Notes: generated by a model from the sequence alone, not told the origin. DNA of 64,000 bases from Mucilaginibacter inviolabilis (GCF_011089895.1 NZ_JAANAT010000001.1:1984001-2048000); one strand, 5' to 3'; counted from the first letter of the stretch, positions 45,124 to 54,953 are shown. Made by a program: numbers and translations.

Positions 45124-46948
45124 ATTTCCCCTTTATCAACCCAAGCGCTTTTTTCAGATCACCGGGTTTGCTTGTCAAATTTTTCCATGGATCCTGGATC
45201 TTTTTTACCCTATCTGGCATGTTATAAATCGTATAATTGGATAGTTGAAGCTCATCATTCACCTCATGCCAATGCAAGGGTGCTGAAACCGTTGCGCCCG
45301 GCTTGGGTCGTACAGAATATGGGCAGGCTACCGTTTGGCCGCGTCTGTTCTGTAGAAAATCTATATAGATCTTGTTTTTTCTTTTAGCCGGACTTCTTTC
45401 CACACTAGTTGTATCCGGTAGTTTCTGGTGGATGAGGTTGGCGGTATACTCGGCAAACATTTTTACAAAATCGTAATCATATTTTGCCCCAAGGTAGCAA
45501 TAAATATGCAGGCCCTTTGAACCGGATGTTTTGATAAAAACATCCAGATGCATGCGGTCAAAGATCTCTTTGGTTTTTAAAGCGGCTTCTACCGCTTCAG
45601 TAAACGGCACATCGTGCGGATCAAGGTCGATCACCACAAACTCCGGATTATCCGGTTTTTTGTAGGAACTTAACCAGGGATTAATTTCAATACAACCCAG
45701 ATTTACCATATACAGCAAAGTAGCGGCATCCTTCCCGATAATGTAGTTGATATCTTTATCATTGCTTTCGGAGTGCAGCGGTTCTGTTTTTATCCAGGCG
45801 GGCAAATGCTCCACATCCACATCCTTCTGAAAAAATCCAGCATCTTCAATACCATTGGGTTGACGGCGCATAGATATGGGCTTATCTTTTAAATAGGGCA
45901 CAATCCAGTCGGCCATGTGCTGATAGTACCTGATCAACTCGCCTTTGGTTATTCCCTCCTGTTTCCAGAAAATTTTATTCAGGTGGGTAACTTTCAGCTT
46001 CGTACGACCAAATGCAATAGTTTCTTCGTCGGCCATTTGTTTTTCAGGTGTTTCCATAATTACGTTCTCCATATCTTTATCTGTGCGCAATCCTTTAAAA
46101 ACTGCTTGCCTTAAATGACCATCTGCTGTCCACTCAGCATACCAAACCTCGCAAACCAATTCGGGTCTCAGCCAGGTTACTTTAGTAATTTGATGGGCTT
46201 TTTCCTTGAAAGGCTTCTCATCCATTTCTAACGGACGCAATTTTTCATACAATTCTTTTAAGCCGATATCATTAAAACCTGTTCCACAATTGCCAATGTA
46301 CCGGATATTGGAGCCTTCACGAATACCCAATACCAAAGCGCCAAAATACTTTCTCGATCCCGACGGCGCAGTATAACCGCATATAATAGCTTCCTGTGAG
46401 TTTCGAGCTTTAAATTTCAACCACCTATCTGATCGTTTTCCGCTGTGATAGGTACTTTCTTCATCTTTTCCGATAATCCCCTCCCAACCCAACGACTGTG
46501 CTTTCTTAAACAGATCGCCCCCATTGCCTTCCATATGGGTATTGTAAATTATCGTTTTGCTATTCAAGGGTTCTATCAGCGTTTGTAATAATTTCTTGCG
46601 TTTTACCAGTTCCAGGCCACGCAGATCATGTTCTTTCAGATTCAAGAGATCAAATACATAATATTTAAGGATCAAGTTGGCGCTATCACCCTCATAATGC
46701 TGAATATCCTGAAAACGGCTTTGGCCTTTTTTATCCTCAATCACCAATTCTCCATCCAATATGGCATCCTGGTTAATCAGTTTTAGTTCATCTATTACTT
46801 TGTCATACTTTGCGCTAAAATCAATGCCATTCCGCGAGATCAGTTTTGCGTCTTTTCCAGTGTATCCAATGGCCCGGTAGCCATCCAGTTTACGCTCATA
46901 GATCCAGCCCTTGTGGTCAACAACTTTAGTTTCCAATTTAGCCATCAT
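45122..46948 (-). CDS. ligD: LigD, ATP-dependent DNA ligase plus polymerase/primase domains
   Basis: 608 aa. Ligase domain first (about 1-300): adenylated Lys in YERKLDGYRA, DGELVIED, GWEGIIGKDEES. Then a LigD polymerase (eukaryal-primase-like) domain (about 315-600) with VIDLDPHDVPF, carrying the paired catalytic Asp, and KTSGSKGLHIY. Together these fill and seal double-strand breaks in non-homologous end joining with Ku. In the usual PE-Lig-Pol form a phosphoesterase domain is fused at the N-terminus; here that domain is encoded separately 20 bp upstream, in another frame. Codons before the ATG continue in frame as homologous ligase start (AYTP before MMAKL), so translation may begin earlier or come from a fusion. 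Confidence 0.93.
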   Translation of the reverse strand: MMAKLETKVVDHKGWIYERKLDGYRAIGYTGKDAKLISRNGIDFSAKYDKVIDELKLINQDAILDGELVIEDKKGQSRFQDIQHYEGDSANLILKYYVFDLLNLKEHDLRGLELVKRKKLLQTLIEPLNSKTIIYNTHMEGNGGDLFKKAQSLGWEGIIGKDEESTYHSGKRSDRWLKFKARNSQEAIICGYTAPSGSRKYFGALVLGIREGSNIRYIGNCGTGFNDIGLKELYEKLRPLEMDEKPFKEKAHQITKVTWLRPELVCEVWYAEWTADGHLRQAVFKGLRTDKDMENVIMETPEKQMADEETIAFGRTKLKVTHLNKIFWKQEGITKGELIRYYQHMADWIVPYLKDKPISMRRQPNGIEDAGFFQKDVDVEHLPAWIKTEPLHSESNDKDINYIIGKDAATLLYMVNLGCIEINPWLSSYKKPDNPEFVVIDLDPHDVPFTEAVEAALKTKEIFDRMHLDVFIKTSGSKGLHIYCYLGAKYDYDFVKMFAEYTANLIHQKLPDTTSVERSPAKRKNKIYIDFLQNRRGQTVACPYSVRPKPGATVSAPLHWHEVNDELQLSNYTIYNMPDRVKKIQDPWKNLTSKPGDLKKALGLIKGK

Positions 46949-46968
46949 AGGCGTATAAGCTTTTTCAA

Positions 46969-47616
46969 CTATGCGCTTTTCCTGCTTTTGGGAGCTGGAC
47001 TTTTTTTTTTGACCTCTTTATTTTTAAGATCAGGTAACGCGGTTGCTTCGCCACTTTTATTATTCCGCATTTTTTTAATGTCGGCAGGTACCAGATCCTC
47101 GCTGCTGTATTTCTTTTTTACAGCGAATTCATCGTTATGCTTGATCAGCAGCCAGGCATTATTTTCGGCATTGTGCAGTTTCACCAGGGCAAATTCACCC
47201 TGCAGCTTTTCGCCATTTAATTTAAACTTCAGGTTGCCGCTTTTTAAGCCTGATCTTAAGACCTTTACATCATCTTCCCGTGATTCGGCTAGTGACTCAT
47301 AGGTACCATGATCCCAGATCAGCACCACTCCTGCCCCATAATTACCGTTGGGGATGATGCCTTCGAAATGCTGATAATCAATAGGGTGATCTTCTACCAT
47401 CATAGCCAGGCGTTTGTCGCCCGGATTCATGGAAGGGCCTTTTGGCACGGCCCAGCTTTTTAAAGTACCATCCAGTTCCAGCCTGAAATCATAATGCAAA
47501 CTGGTAGCATGGTGCCGCTGTACCACAAACGAGAGCGTTTTACCACTACCTTTACCCGTTTTAGGTTCAGAAGTCTGTTGAAAATCGCGTTTTTTGATAT
47601 AATCTGTTAAACTCAT
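46969..47616 (-). CDS. ligD: LigD 3'-phosphoesterase (PE) domain protein
   Basis: 215 aa. Near-complete PE domain: VVQRHHATSLHYDFRLELDG with the metal/active-site His residues, PKGPSMNPGDKRLAMMVEDH, and NGNYGAGVVLIWDHGTYE. PE removes 3'-phosphates and 3'-ribonucleotides before joining. The last 15 residues are a Lys/Ser tail read through an A10 run (47001-47010); one more A would carry the frame straight into the ligase gene and give an 831-aa PE-Lig-Pol protein. The gene begins 1 bp after the Ku stop codon, so Ku, PE and ligase-polymerase form one operon. Confidence 0.9.
   Translation of the reverse strand: MSLTDYIKKRDFQQTSEPKTGKGSGKTLSFVVQRHHATSLHYDFRLELDGTLKSWAVPKGPSMNPGDKRLAMMVEDHPIDYQHFEGIIPNGNYGAGVVLIWDHGTYESLAESREDDVKVLRSGLKSGNLKFKLNGEKLQGEFALVKLHNAENNAWLLIKHNDEFAVKKKYSSEDLVPADIKKMRNNKSGEATALPDLKNKEVKKKSPAPKSRKSA
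47001..47010 (-). other. A10 slippery run between LigD PE and ligase frames
   Basis: Ten consecutive A on the coding (minus) strand near the 3' end of the PE gene. Adding one A removes the PE stop and joins the ligase frame without an intervening stop. Confidence 0.8.
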
Positions 47617-47617
47617 C

Positions 47618-48388
47618 TTATGCCCCTTTCTTAGTCTGTAAGCTTTCCATCAGTTGCTCATACAAATCATCGCTGGTAGTTTTATGTGGTTTTAGCTTCT
47701 TGATGGTTGGCCGTTTTCCCTTGGCTTTGGCCTTAATAATATTGAGCAGTTCACTATTATACTCATCTTTAAATTTCGAGATATCAAAGTGCTCGGTGTA
47801 TTGCTTGATTAACGCCAAACCTACATCCAATTCTTTTTTGGTGACGCCGACATCATCGGAGATGTTTAAATCATCCGTAGGTCTGATCTCCTGCGCGAAA
47901 CGGATACGGGTTACTACCATTACGTTATCTGAAGGGTGAACAATGCATAAACTTTCGGTATTGCGCAATACAAAACGTGCCAACCCAACTTTGCCCGATT
48001 TGAGCATGGCTTTTACTAAGAGCGCATAAGCTTTATTAGAAGGGGTATCGGGTTCGACATAATAAGATGTTTCATAATACATGGGATCGACATCAGCCAT
48101 ATCCACAAAATTCTCTATCTCGATCACTTTGCTTTTTTCGGGAGCCGCATCGGCAAAGTCGCTTTCTTCCACTATCACATATTCGTCTTTAAGCTTATAG
48201 CCTTTAACGATCTTGTCATACGGCACCTCTTTATGCGTTTGCTCATTAACCCGCTGGTAACGGATCCGGGAATGATCCCTGCCATCCAGCATATCCAGGT
48301 CAAGGGAGCTTGTTTGCACGGCGGAATATAATTTAATTGGGATACTAACCAGTCCAAAACCGATTGACCCTCTCCATATTGCCCTCAT
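47618..48388 (-). CDS. ku: Ku homodimeric DNA-end-binding protein
   Basis: 256 aa from the ATG at 48388 (MRAIWRGSIGFGLVSIPIKL, the classical bacterial Ku N-terminus); an upstream in-frame ATG adds 12 non-conserved residues. The core shows RIRYQRVNEQTHKEVPYDKIV and the KGYKLKDEYVIVEESDF block; the short C-terminal tail is Lys-rich (KAKGKRPTIKKLKPHK), as used for DNA contact and LigD recruitment. It threads onto broken DNA ends and recruits LigD. First gene of a Ku-LigD operon. Confidence 0.95.
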   Translation of the reverse strand: MRAIWRGSIGFGLVSIPIKLYSAVQTSSLDLDMLDGRDHSRIRYQRVNEQTHKEVPYDKIVKGYKLKDEYVIVEESDFADAAPEKSKVIEIENFVDMADVDPMYYETSYYVEPDTPSNKAYALLVKAMLKSGKVGLARFVLRNTESLCIVHPSDNVMVVTRIRFAQEIRPTDDLNISDDVGVTKKELDVGLALIKQYTEHFDISKFKDEYNSELLNIIKAKAKGKRPTIKKLKPHKTTSDDLYEQLMESLQTKKGA

Positions 48389-48474
48389 ACTAAAATATTT
48401 AAGCGTATTTATAGTATAACCCAATTAGCCTTGCCTGGTTTGCATCAAAATAAAATCATTCAATAATAGAGGCT

Positions 48475-48581
48475 ATAAAGTGGGTTTACACTTTTTCTTT
48501 AAAAAAATAACCAACAAGCTCATTATCAACTATATAAATCCATGTAAACCCTAAATTATGTAAACCATGTAAACCCACTTT
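48475..48581. repeat. Second locus of GTGGGTTTACA repeats
   Basis: ATAAAGTGGGTTTACA (48475-48490) faces TGTAAACCCACTTT (48568-48581); between them two more partial units, TGTAAACCC (48543-48551) and TGTAAACC (48559-48566). Same family as at 33592-33710. Located 5' of the Ku gene. Confidence 0.7.
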
Positions 48582-48640
48582 CTGGTAGTTTAATCAATCC
48601 ACCCCACAAGACTATCCATCGCTTACGTATCTGAGTAATC

Positions 48641-48680
48641 AAAAAAAAGAGGCTGATCATGCTTGATGATACAGCCCCTT
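48641..48680 (-). terminator. Second terminator after the fucose-locus SusD
   Basis: Imperfect stem GGGGCTG..ATCA / TGAT..CAGCCTC followed on the minus strand by a run of eight T. Confidence 0.65.
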
Positions 48681-48697
48681 TATTATAGAAAAACAGT

Positions 48698-48731
48698 AAA
48701 AAAGAGGCGCCCACCATGGTGAACCGCCCCT
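48698..48731 (-). terminator. First terminator after the fucose-locus SusD
   Basis: Stem AGGGGCGGTTCACC / GTGGGCGCCTCT (imperfect) followed by six T on the minus strand, 15 bp after the SusD stop. Tandem with the next hairpin. Confidence 0.75.
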
Positions 48732-48745
48732 AATCAACTATTGTA

Positions 48746-50347
48746 TTACTTTACATCCCAGAATATTTTTGTTGTACGGGTGTCTTTAGCCTTTACTGTG
48801 CTATAATTAGTATTATAACCGGTTTCAACCGTTGGATACAAAAGCCTGGTTGGAGGATTTTGGTAATCAGTAGCGGTTTCAACCGGGAATGTCAATGCAG
48901 GGTATTTTGTCCTCCTGTATTCTGCCCAGGCCTCATCAGATTGTAAAAAGCCGAAATGCAGCCATTTCTGAGTATAAATCAGAGCCAGCTTATGCGTTTG
49001 ATCAGCTGCCAGGCTATAATTAATGTTACTATTAGCTAAAAAGGTATTGATTTCTGTAGTTGTTGGAGCAACTTCAGTACCCTGACCTATACTATTAAGA
49101 TAATAATAAAAAGTGATGGATTGCTTTAACGCGGTATTGTAAGCTGCCGACGCATCGCCCAATCCCCAGCGCTCATAAGCCTCTGCCTTCAAAAAGTTAA
49201 CTTCAGAAGCGGTGATCACTATACCCGGCATTTTAATATTATTTAAAAATGTTGCCGAATCTACAATTGAATATTTGAAAAAAGCAGTATCCTGCTGGCC
49301 TGATCCATAACTTATTGGCATGGCCCGGTAGGTTTTGTTTGGAACAAATTTGCCACTTACAGTTTGACCATATTTATCAAACATAACCCTTATCCTAGGG
49401 TCGTTTGAAGGTAACATCACCTTATTTAGCTTGTAGTCGGGAGCCCAATAACTATCGATCTCAACTAAAGCAGAAGATAGCGTACTGTTAGTTGTGGTTG
49501 TTAATGGCTGTAAAAGGATATCAGAGCTCAAAGGGCTGTAACTACCGTTATTCCCACCGTCAACAAGTGGATATGCTGTGGGGTTACTTAACATGGTTGT
49601 AACGGCTGCTTTAGCGGTGGCTTCATCTACATTTGAAATACGCATCAACAAGCGTAAGCGCGCCGAGTTGGCATATGCTTGCCATTTAAGTACACTGCCA
49701 TTATTCAAAATATCGGCTTTGTTAAATGCCGATTGTACATTGCCTGCCAATTTTACTCCTGCAAAATAAGTTGCAGCTTCATTAAGATCACTGATGAGTG
49801 AATTATAAAGCGTTTTGCTATCATCAAAAACAGGGTTTTTAATAGTACTCGTGGTTTCCAGGCTACCTGCCTGTGTAAAAGGGATGTCTCCCCACATATC
49901 AATCATTTTAGCTGCCCGCTCGGCTAAAACTATTTTAGCGGCCTCCATATAAACCAGTTGATCTGCCTGGTCTGATTTGGATAGAGCAGCATAAGATGCC
50001 TGCATGGCTCGGTATACAGCCATTGGCCCACTTCCATTACCTGACGGGTAGTAAAAATCCGACCAATATTGTCCTATATAATCGTCTCTGTGTTTATAGG
50101 CTGTTGATACGTTATCAAATGTGGTGGTTTGCGCATAAACCGATATCTGCGGAAAGAAAAACGTACGCAAGTTCCAGTAAGCGGGTCTAACTCTGTCGCT
50201 ATTTAACATCGCGGTAAAAAAGCCGCTTACAATAGGCTTTGTTGATAATTCCGGATTGTTATAATTCTTATCAATCGTTTTCTTACAGGCGCTGAATGAT
50301 GCCATAAGCGATAATAAGACAGCACTATATATAAATATTTTTTTCAT
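48746..50347 (-). CDS. SusD-like nutrient-binding lipoprotein (SusD-like_2 type)
   Basis: 533 aa. Lipobox MASFSACKKTID (Cys about 21) and the block NNPELSTKPIVSGFFTAMLN typical of the shorter SusD-like_2 branch, then helical repeats (YMEAAKIVLAERAAKMIDMWGDIPFTQAG) and the C-terminal LIYTQKWLHFGFLQSDEAWAEYRR. It should sit on top of the SusC barrel encoded 20 bp upstream. With the ROK regulator and the GH29 fucosidase next door, the ligand is probably a fucose-containing glycan. Two tandem terminators end the unit. Confidence 0.9.
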   Translation of the reverse strand: MKKIFIYSAVLLSLMASFSACKKTIDKNYNNPELSTKPIVSGFFTAMLNSDRVRPAYWNLRTFFFPQISVYAQTTTFDNVSTAYKHRDDYIGQYWSDFYYPSGNGSGPMAVYRAMQASYAALSKSDQADQLVYMEAAKIVLAERAAKMIDMWGDIPFTQAGSLETTSTIKNPVFDDSKTLYNSLISDLNEAATYFAGVKLAGNVQSAFNKADILNNGSVLKWQAYANSARLRLLMRISNVDEATAKAAVTTMLSNPTAYPLVDGGNNGSYSPLSSDILLQPLTTTTNSTLSSALVEIDSYWAPDYKLNKVMLPSNDPRIRVMFDKYGQTVSGKFVPNKTYRAMPISYGSGQQDTAFFKYSIVDSATFLNNIKMPGIVITASEVNFLKAEAYERWGLGDASAAYNTALKQSITFYYYLNSIGQGTEVAPTTTEINTFLANSNINYSLAADQTHKLALIYTQKWLHFGFLQSDEAWAEYRRTKYPALTFPVETATDYQNPPTRLLYPTVETGYNTNYSTVKAKDTRTTKIFWDVK

Positions 50348-50367
50348 CTTCTGATCAATTTTAATGG

Positions 50368-53300
50368 TTAAAAGGTGGCATTTAAGGAGAAACCGTAACT
50401 TCTTGTTGCAGGCAACGAGCCGTGGTCAATACCTTGATTATACCACTGGTTTCCAATTGGCGTTTCCGGATCAAGATTTTTCAACGTACGGTATATATAC
50501 AGTAAGTTACGGCCTATCAGCGAAAACTTGATTTTTGACATACCTATATGGCGTGCAAAACTTTGAGGCAAATTATAACCTAATACAACTTCACGTAATT
50601 TAATATAGTTGTTGTTGTATACCGCGCTTCCAGTATTTTGGCTATTTGGATCGCCCGCAGAAAACTGATTTTCATAATAACTTGCAGCGTCTATGATAGT
50701 AGTATTAGGCGCACCGCTTGCAACCACACCAGGTTGTATTAACCCGTCATGATACACTTTTTCTCCACCCGGGCCAGCTGTTGCGTTTGATGGCAATCCT
50801 ACGTAGGTACCAGCCCCGTTTATATAATACGCCAAGCCTCCATGCTCTGCATCCCTATACTTTAAAGTACTGGTATACATACCTGCATTTATACCGTATT
50901 TTAACGGAGGTGATATCAACTGACCACCAAACCTGTAATCAACCAGGGTGGTAAGTGACACGCTTTTGTATGTAAATGTGTTTGAAAAACCACCTGTAGC
51001 CTTTGGTAGTATGTTACCTACTTTTACATAGTGAGAGTTATCGGCATTGTAATAACCATTGGCATCTACCAATTTATTTCCTTTTCCATCTGTTTGCAGC
51101 GGGAAACCATAAATATTACCCAGTTCTTCACCTGGTCTCGCTACTACTTTTAAAGATCCGCCTTCAAAGCTTGTACCTGGTAAAACCAACTCCTGCAGGT
51201 TAGGAGCCAAAGCGTAAACTTTTGTATTATAAACAGAGTAATTTAAACGCACATTCCACTTAAAGTCGTTGGTTGAGATAGGCGTAGCATTCAAGGCAAG
51301 TTCAAAACCTTTAGTTCCAATAGTACCTACGTTAACTATCTGGCTTCCGGCACCGTTACTTGGTGCAGCAGTTAAGCCCAGTATCTGATTATTTATTTTG
51401 TTGCTATAGTAACTCGCATCTACACTGAGTTTATCATTTAAAAAGCGAAGTTCTAAACCGCCTTCATATTCATGCTTCCTCTCGGGCTGTAATGTATTGT
51501 TACCATAAGCTCCCGGTATGGAAAGTTGAGGTACCGAACCATTAATAGTTTGCAGCGAAGTTTGCTGATAAGCCACATTGGATTGATATCTTGGGGCCGG
51601 GTTACCATTTTCTGTATAGGAAAGTCTTAATTTACCATAACTTAAAAACGATGGCATAGCATCTTTCAATGCGTCTGTAAATACAAAGCTTCCGTTAACT
51701 GCCGGATAGTAATACGTATTATTTTGAGGAGGTAAAGTTGATGCCGACTCTTGACGTAATGCACCTTCTAAAAACAAATAGTTTTTATAAGTTAGGTTTA
51801 ACAAACCAAAAACACCTGTTTTTACTTCAAACTGCCTGGTATAAGAAGTACTGACAATGCCATTAGAATTACTTAATGAAAAGAAATTCTCTGTCACTAA
51901 ACCTTGGGTTGTTCCGGATGCTTCATCACGATAAGACTCACGCCTGGCCGTAAAACCACCTGTTAATGAAAAGTTAAAATCCTTTGTAATATTGGTATTG
52001 TAGGTTAACAAAGCATCGCCGTATAGTATGGAGTAAATACCTGTAGATACATTATAACCACCTGTACTGTTGCCACCGGTATTAAAAGCTACCGGGTAAG
52101 TATTGTAGCTTTCGGCCTCTGTATTACGACCGGTGTAATCATTTCCAATTCTTCCACGGAATTTAAGATGATTTAAAATACCCCAGTTTAAAGTTGCGCT
52201 TGAGTATAAGCGATTTTCATTTTCAGTATAAGTATTTTTCAAAGTATTGAAAAAATAATCATAAAGACTAGGCCTAACCCTAAACACAAAAGCTTCAGAC
52301 GGGTTGTATTGTGGATTTTCTGCAGGAGCATATTCAAACCCTTCAGAGGTAAGAAATTTTTGTCTTACCAGGTCCATTTTTTCTTCCCTTCCAAAAAAAC
52401 CATCAAATGATTCTGCCAGTCTGTTAGTTTGATATGGGCGATTTTGGGTTAAAGTGTTTACAAAGTTGGCAACAACATCCACACTTACTTTTTTGCTCAG
52501 TTTTAGCGAGCTGTTTAAATTGAATGAGTTTTTGTGAACACCTGATTCCCGCTGTATCCCGTTATAATCAAGCCTGGTATACGAAAACCGGTAATCGGCA
52601 TTTTCGGTTTGATTGGAGATCGATACGTTAGCACTTGAGCTTGTACCTTGCCTGAATATATCTTTATAATTATCCGGTTGCGGAGAATATGATTGGATTG
52701 ACCCATCCCACCAACGAACTTTTTGCCCATCCATTTTGGGGCCGAAATCGGCATATGCCCTAAAGTTGGGCCTCCAGCCTGCCGGTGATTGTGTATCAGG
52801 AACAGAACCATCTTCGTTAAAGCCAAGAGAAATATTAGTGGCACGGTCATAACCCTGTCCGTAAACATTCTGATAGTTGGGTAAAAAAGCGGCCCGTTCT
52901 ACGGTACCATAATAATTAAAATCTACGGCTGGACCTTTTCCTTTAACACCTTTTTTTGTCGTAATAACAATTACGCCACCCTCGGCATCAGAACCATAAA
53001 GTGCAGTAGCACTACCGCCTTTTAGTATATCTATACTTTCAATATCGGTAGGGTTAATGTCCAGCACGCCATTGCCTTCAATACGCTGATCGCTGTAAAA
53101 ACCACCATTATTAAAACCATTTTGACCATATTGCTGTTGGTTCCGGATAATTACCCCATCTACAACATACAATGGAGGTTGATTGTAATTGATGGAGTTG
53201 ATACCTCTGATCTGGATATTTACTGCACTACTAGCACCACCGGGTTGAGTTTTAACTGTAACGCCAGCTGCTTTACCATATAAAGCCGATGCAAAATTAG

Positions 53301-53715
53301 TATTACCTGCTTCGGTAATTTCCTTAGCCGAAACCGTGCTGGTTGCATAACCAACAGATCTTTCCTGCCTTTTGATACCAAAAGAGGTGGTTACGGTAAC
53401 TTCTTTTAATTGATTACTACCTACAGCCAGGGTTACATTAATAACCTGGTCATCGCCAACAGTAACTTCTTTTGTAGCATAACCAATAGAGGAGAATTTA
53501 AGTACATCGCCTTTTGTCGCTTTGATGCTGTACGCGCCGCTGCTGTTGGTTTGCACTCCATTTGTTGTACCTTTTATAAGTACAGACACACCTGGTAGGG
53601 GCCCGGTTTCATCACGAACCACGCCGGTAACTGTTGTTTGGGCAAATGCGTTTGCCGAAATCAGTAAGAGTAGCAGCACTACCCATTTTCTGAGAATTAA
53701 GTAAAGTTGTTTCAT
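50368..53715 (-). CDS. SusC-like TonB-dependent transporter of the fucose-type locus
   Basis: 1115 aa. Signal peptide (VVLLLLLISANAFAQ), a carboxypeptidase-like domain (VTGVVRDETGPLPGVSVLIK), SusC-type plug (QLKEVTVTTSFGIKRQERSVG; PPLYVVDGVIIRN; ILKGGSATALYGSDAEGGVI) and a barrel ending YGFSLNATF. Imports oligosaccharide with the downstream SusD partner. It begins 54 bp after the ROK regulator stop on the same strand, so a ROK-SusC-SusD transcript is possible. Confidence 0.94.
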   Translation of the reverse strand: MKQLYLILRKWVVLLLLLISANAFAQTTVTGVVRDETGPLPGVSVLIKGTTNGVQTNSSGAYSIKATKGDVLKFSSIGYATKEVTVGDDQVINVTLAVGSNQLKEVTVTTSFGIKRQERSVGYATSTVSAKEITEAGNTNFASALYGKAAGVTVKTQPGGASSAVNIQIRGINSINYNQPPLYVVDGVIIRNQQQYGQNGFNNGGFYSDQRIEGNGVLDINPTDIESIDILKGGSATALYGSDAEGGVIVITTKKGVKGKGPAVDFNYYGTVERAAFLPNYQNVYGQGYDRATNISLGFNEDGSVPDTQSPAGWRPNFRAYADFGPKMDGQKVRWWDGSIQSYSPQPDNYKDIFRQGTSSSANVSISNQTENADYRFSYTRLDYNGIQRESGVHKNSFNLNSSLKLSKKVSVDVVANFVNTLTQNRPYQTNRLAESFDGFFGREEKMDLVRQKFLTSEGFEYAPAENPQYNPSEAFVFRVRPSLYDYFFNTLKNTYTENENRLYSSATLNWGILNHLKFRGRIGNDYTGRNTEAESYNTYPVAFNTGGNSTGGYNVSTGIYSILYGDALLTYNTNITKDFNFSLTGGFTARRESYRDEASGTTQGLVTENFFSLSNSNGIVSTSYTRQFEVKTGVFGLLNLTYKNYLFLEGALRQESASTLPPQNNTYYYPAVNGSFVFTDALKDAMPSFLSYGKLRLSYTENGNPAPRYQSNVAYQQTSLQTINGSVPQLSIPGAYGNNTLQPERKHEYEGGLELRFLNDKLSVDASYYSNKINNQILGLTAAPSNGAGSQIVNVGTIGTKGFELALNATPISTNDFKWNVRLNYSVYNTKVYALAPNLQELVLPGTSFEGGSLKVVARPGEELGNIYGFPLQTDGKGNKLVDANGYYNADNSHYVKVGNILPKATGGFSNTFTYKSVSLTTLVDYRFGGQLISPPLKYGINAGMYTSTLKYRDAEHGGLAYYINGAGTYVGLPSNATAGPGGEKVYHDGLIQPGVVASGAPNTTIIDAASYYENQFSAGDPNSQNTGSAVYNNNYIKLREVVLGYNLPQSFARHIGMSKIKFSLIGRNLLYIYRTLKNLDPETPIGNQWYNQGIDHGSLPATRSYGFSLNATF

Positions 53716-53768
53716 GCAAATTGTTTTGGATTAATTATGGATTAGTTAATTATAAGGTTCTTTTAATA

Positions 53769-54953
53769 TTATGCAGGTTCGAAAATATTAGCCTGCGGGC
53801 TGAGTTTATATAAATTTTCAATCACAGTGGTTACCCCACCTAAAAGTTGAGCATCGTTGCCCAGATTGGAAACAGCCAGTTGAGTGTAAGTAGTTAAATG
53901 CGGTATGCAATGCTCATTCATAGCCTGCTGGATAGGGATAAGCCATAATTTACCTATAACACTTCCCTTTCCACTCAGTATAATACTTTCTGGATTCATC
54001 AGGTGCAGCAGAATAGCCAAACCCTGACCAATGAAATAAGCCGCTTCGGAAATTATTTTTACGGCAAAAGCATCGCCTTTAAGCGCTTCATCAATGATGT
54101 TATCGGCCGATATGATATCATATTTCATCAAGCTGCTCACCTGTCCTTGTTTTAAGCCTTCGGTTGCTTTGGCTTCAATAGCAAGTAAGGAGGCTTCAGT
54201 TTCTAAACAGCCCTGCTTTCCGCATGAACATAGCTTTCCGTTCTTATGAAGCGGCAAGTGACTAAATTCCCCGGCAAAACCGCTGTGCCCTTTAAATATT
54301 TCTTTATTAATGATCATGCCTAAACCAATGCCCCAGCCCAGATTAATGATCATGGAATTATTACGGGCTATCGGTAATCCAAATTTTTGTTCGGCAAGGG
54401 CTATAGCAGTCGAGTCATTTTCAATAAATACGGGCAGTTCAACCTGTTTGGTAATATACGTTACCAGTGTTGTATCATCAGAAGATTTGAGAAAGCTCAG
54501 GTTATTACCCTGAAAAGCATCAATAAAACCCGGCATAGTAATACCTATAGCCAAAAATTTATCTTGTGGTAAACCAGAGTTGATAATGGTGGTTTTAATA
54601 TATGTCACTAAGGAATGGATGGCATTACTATCATCATTAAGTTTTAGCTGAAACTCCTGCACCTTCCCCACAAACTCATTGTTCATATCGGTAATGACTA
54701 CTCTGGTCACAAACTGGCTCATCGCCACCGAAATAATAAAACCAATATCTGCTATTAAAGAGTATGTTACCGGCTTACGTCCCCCAGTTGAGGTACCTAT
54801 CCCGATTTCCTTTACCACATTTAAATTAATAAGGTCAGTCACAGCCTTAGTTACATACGGAATGCTCCTGCCTACGCTAATACTCAGTTCATTTAACGAA
54901 GCCGTTTTACCGTAATATAACCCCTTAACAATATCTATGTGCTTGAAAAACAT
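53769..54953 (-). CDS. ROK-family transcriptional repressor (NagC/Mlc/XylR type)
   Basis: 394 aa. N-terminal winged helix (about 8-65: KTASLNELSISVGRSIPYVT, DLINLNVVKEIG), then an ROK sugar-kinase-like domain with LGWGIGLGMIINKE, the GHSGFAGEFSHLPL loop and the ROK zinc site CSCGKQGCLETEAS. Full-length ROK with a DNA-binding domain acts as sugar-responsive repressor. It lies between the divergent fucosidase gene and SusC/SusD, so it probably senses fucose or a derivative. Most SusC/SusD loci use sigma/anti-sigma or hybrid two-component control, so ROK control is less usual. An inverted repeat next to its start codon (54979-55001) is a likely binding site. Confidence 0.9.
   Translation of the reverse strand: MFFKHIDIVKGLYYGKTASLNELSISVGRSIPYVTKAVTDLINLNVVKEIGIGTSTGGRKPVTYSLIADIGFIISVAMSQFVTRVVITDMNNEFVGKVQEFQLKLNDDSNAIHSLVTYIKTTIINSGLPQDKFLAIGITMPGFIDAFQGNNLSFLKSSDDTTLVTYITKQVELPVFIENDSTAIALAEQKFGLPIARNNSMIINLGWGIGLGMIINKEIFKGHSGFAGEFSHLPLHKNGKLCSCGKQGCLETEASLLAIEAKATEGLKQGQVSSLMKYDIISADNIIDEALKGDAFAVKIISEAAYFIGQGLAILLHLMNPESIILSGKGSVIGKLWLIPIQQAMNEHCIPHLTTYTQLAVSNLGNDAQLLGGVTTVIENLYKLSPQANIFEPA

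Noticed and set aside
46949..47010. Disruption of LigD by a mobile element
   Set aside because: No insertion or duplication is present; the two parts are 20 bp apart and a single-base change in an A run explains the break.
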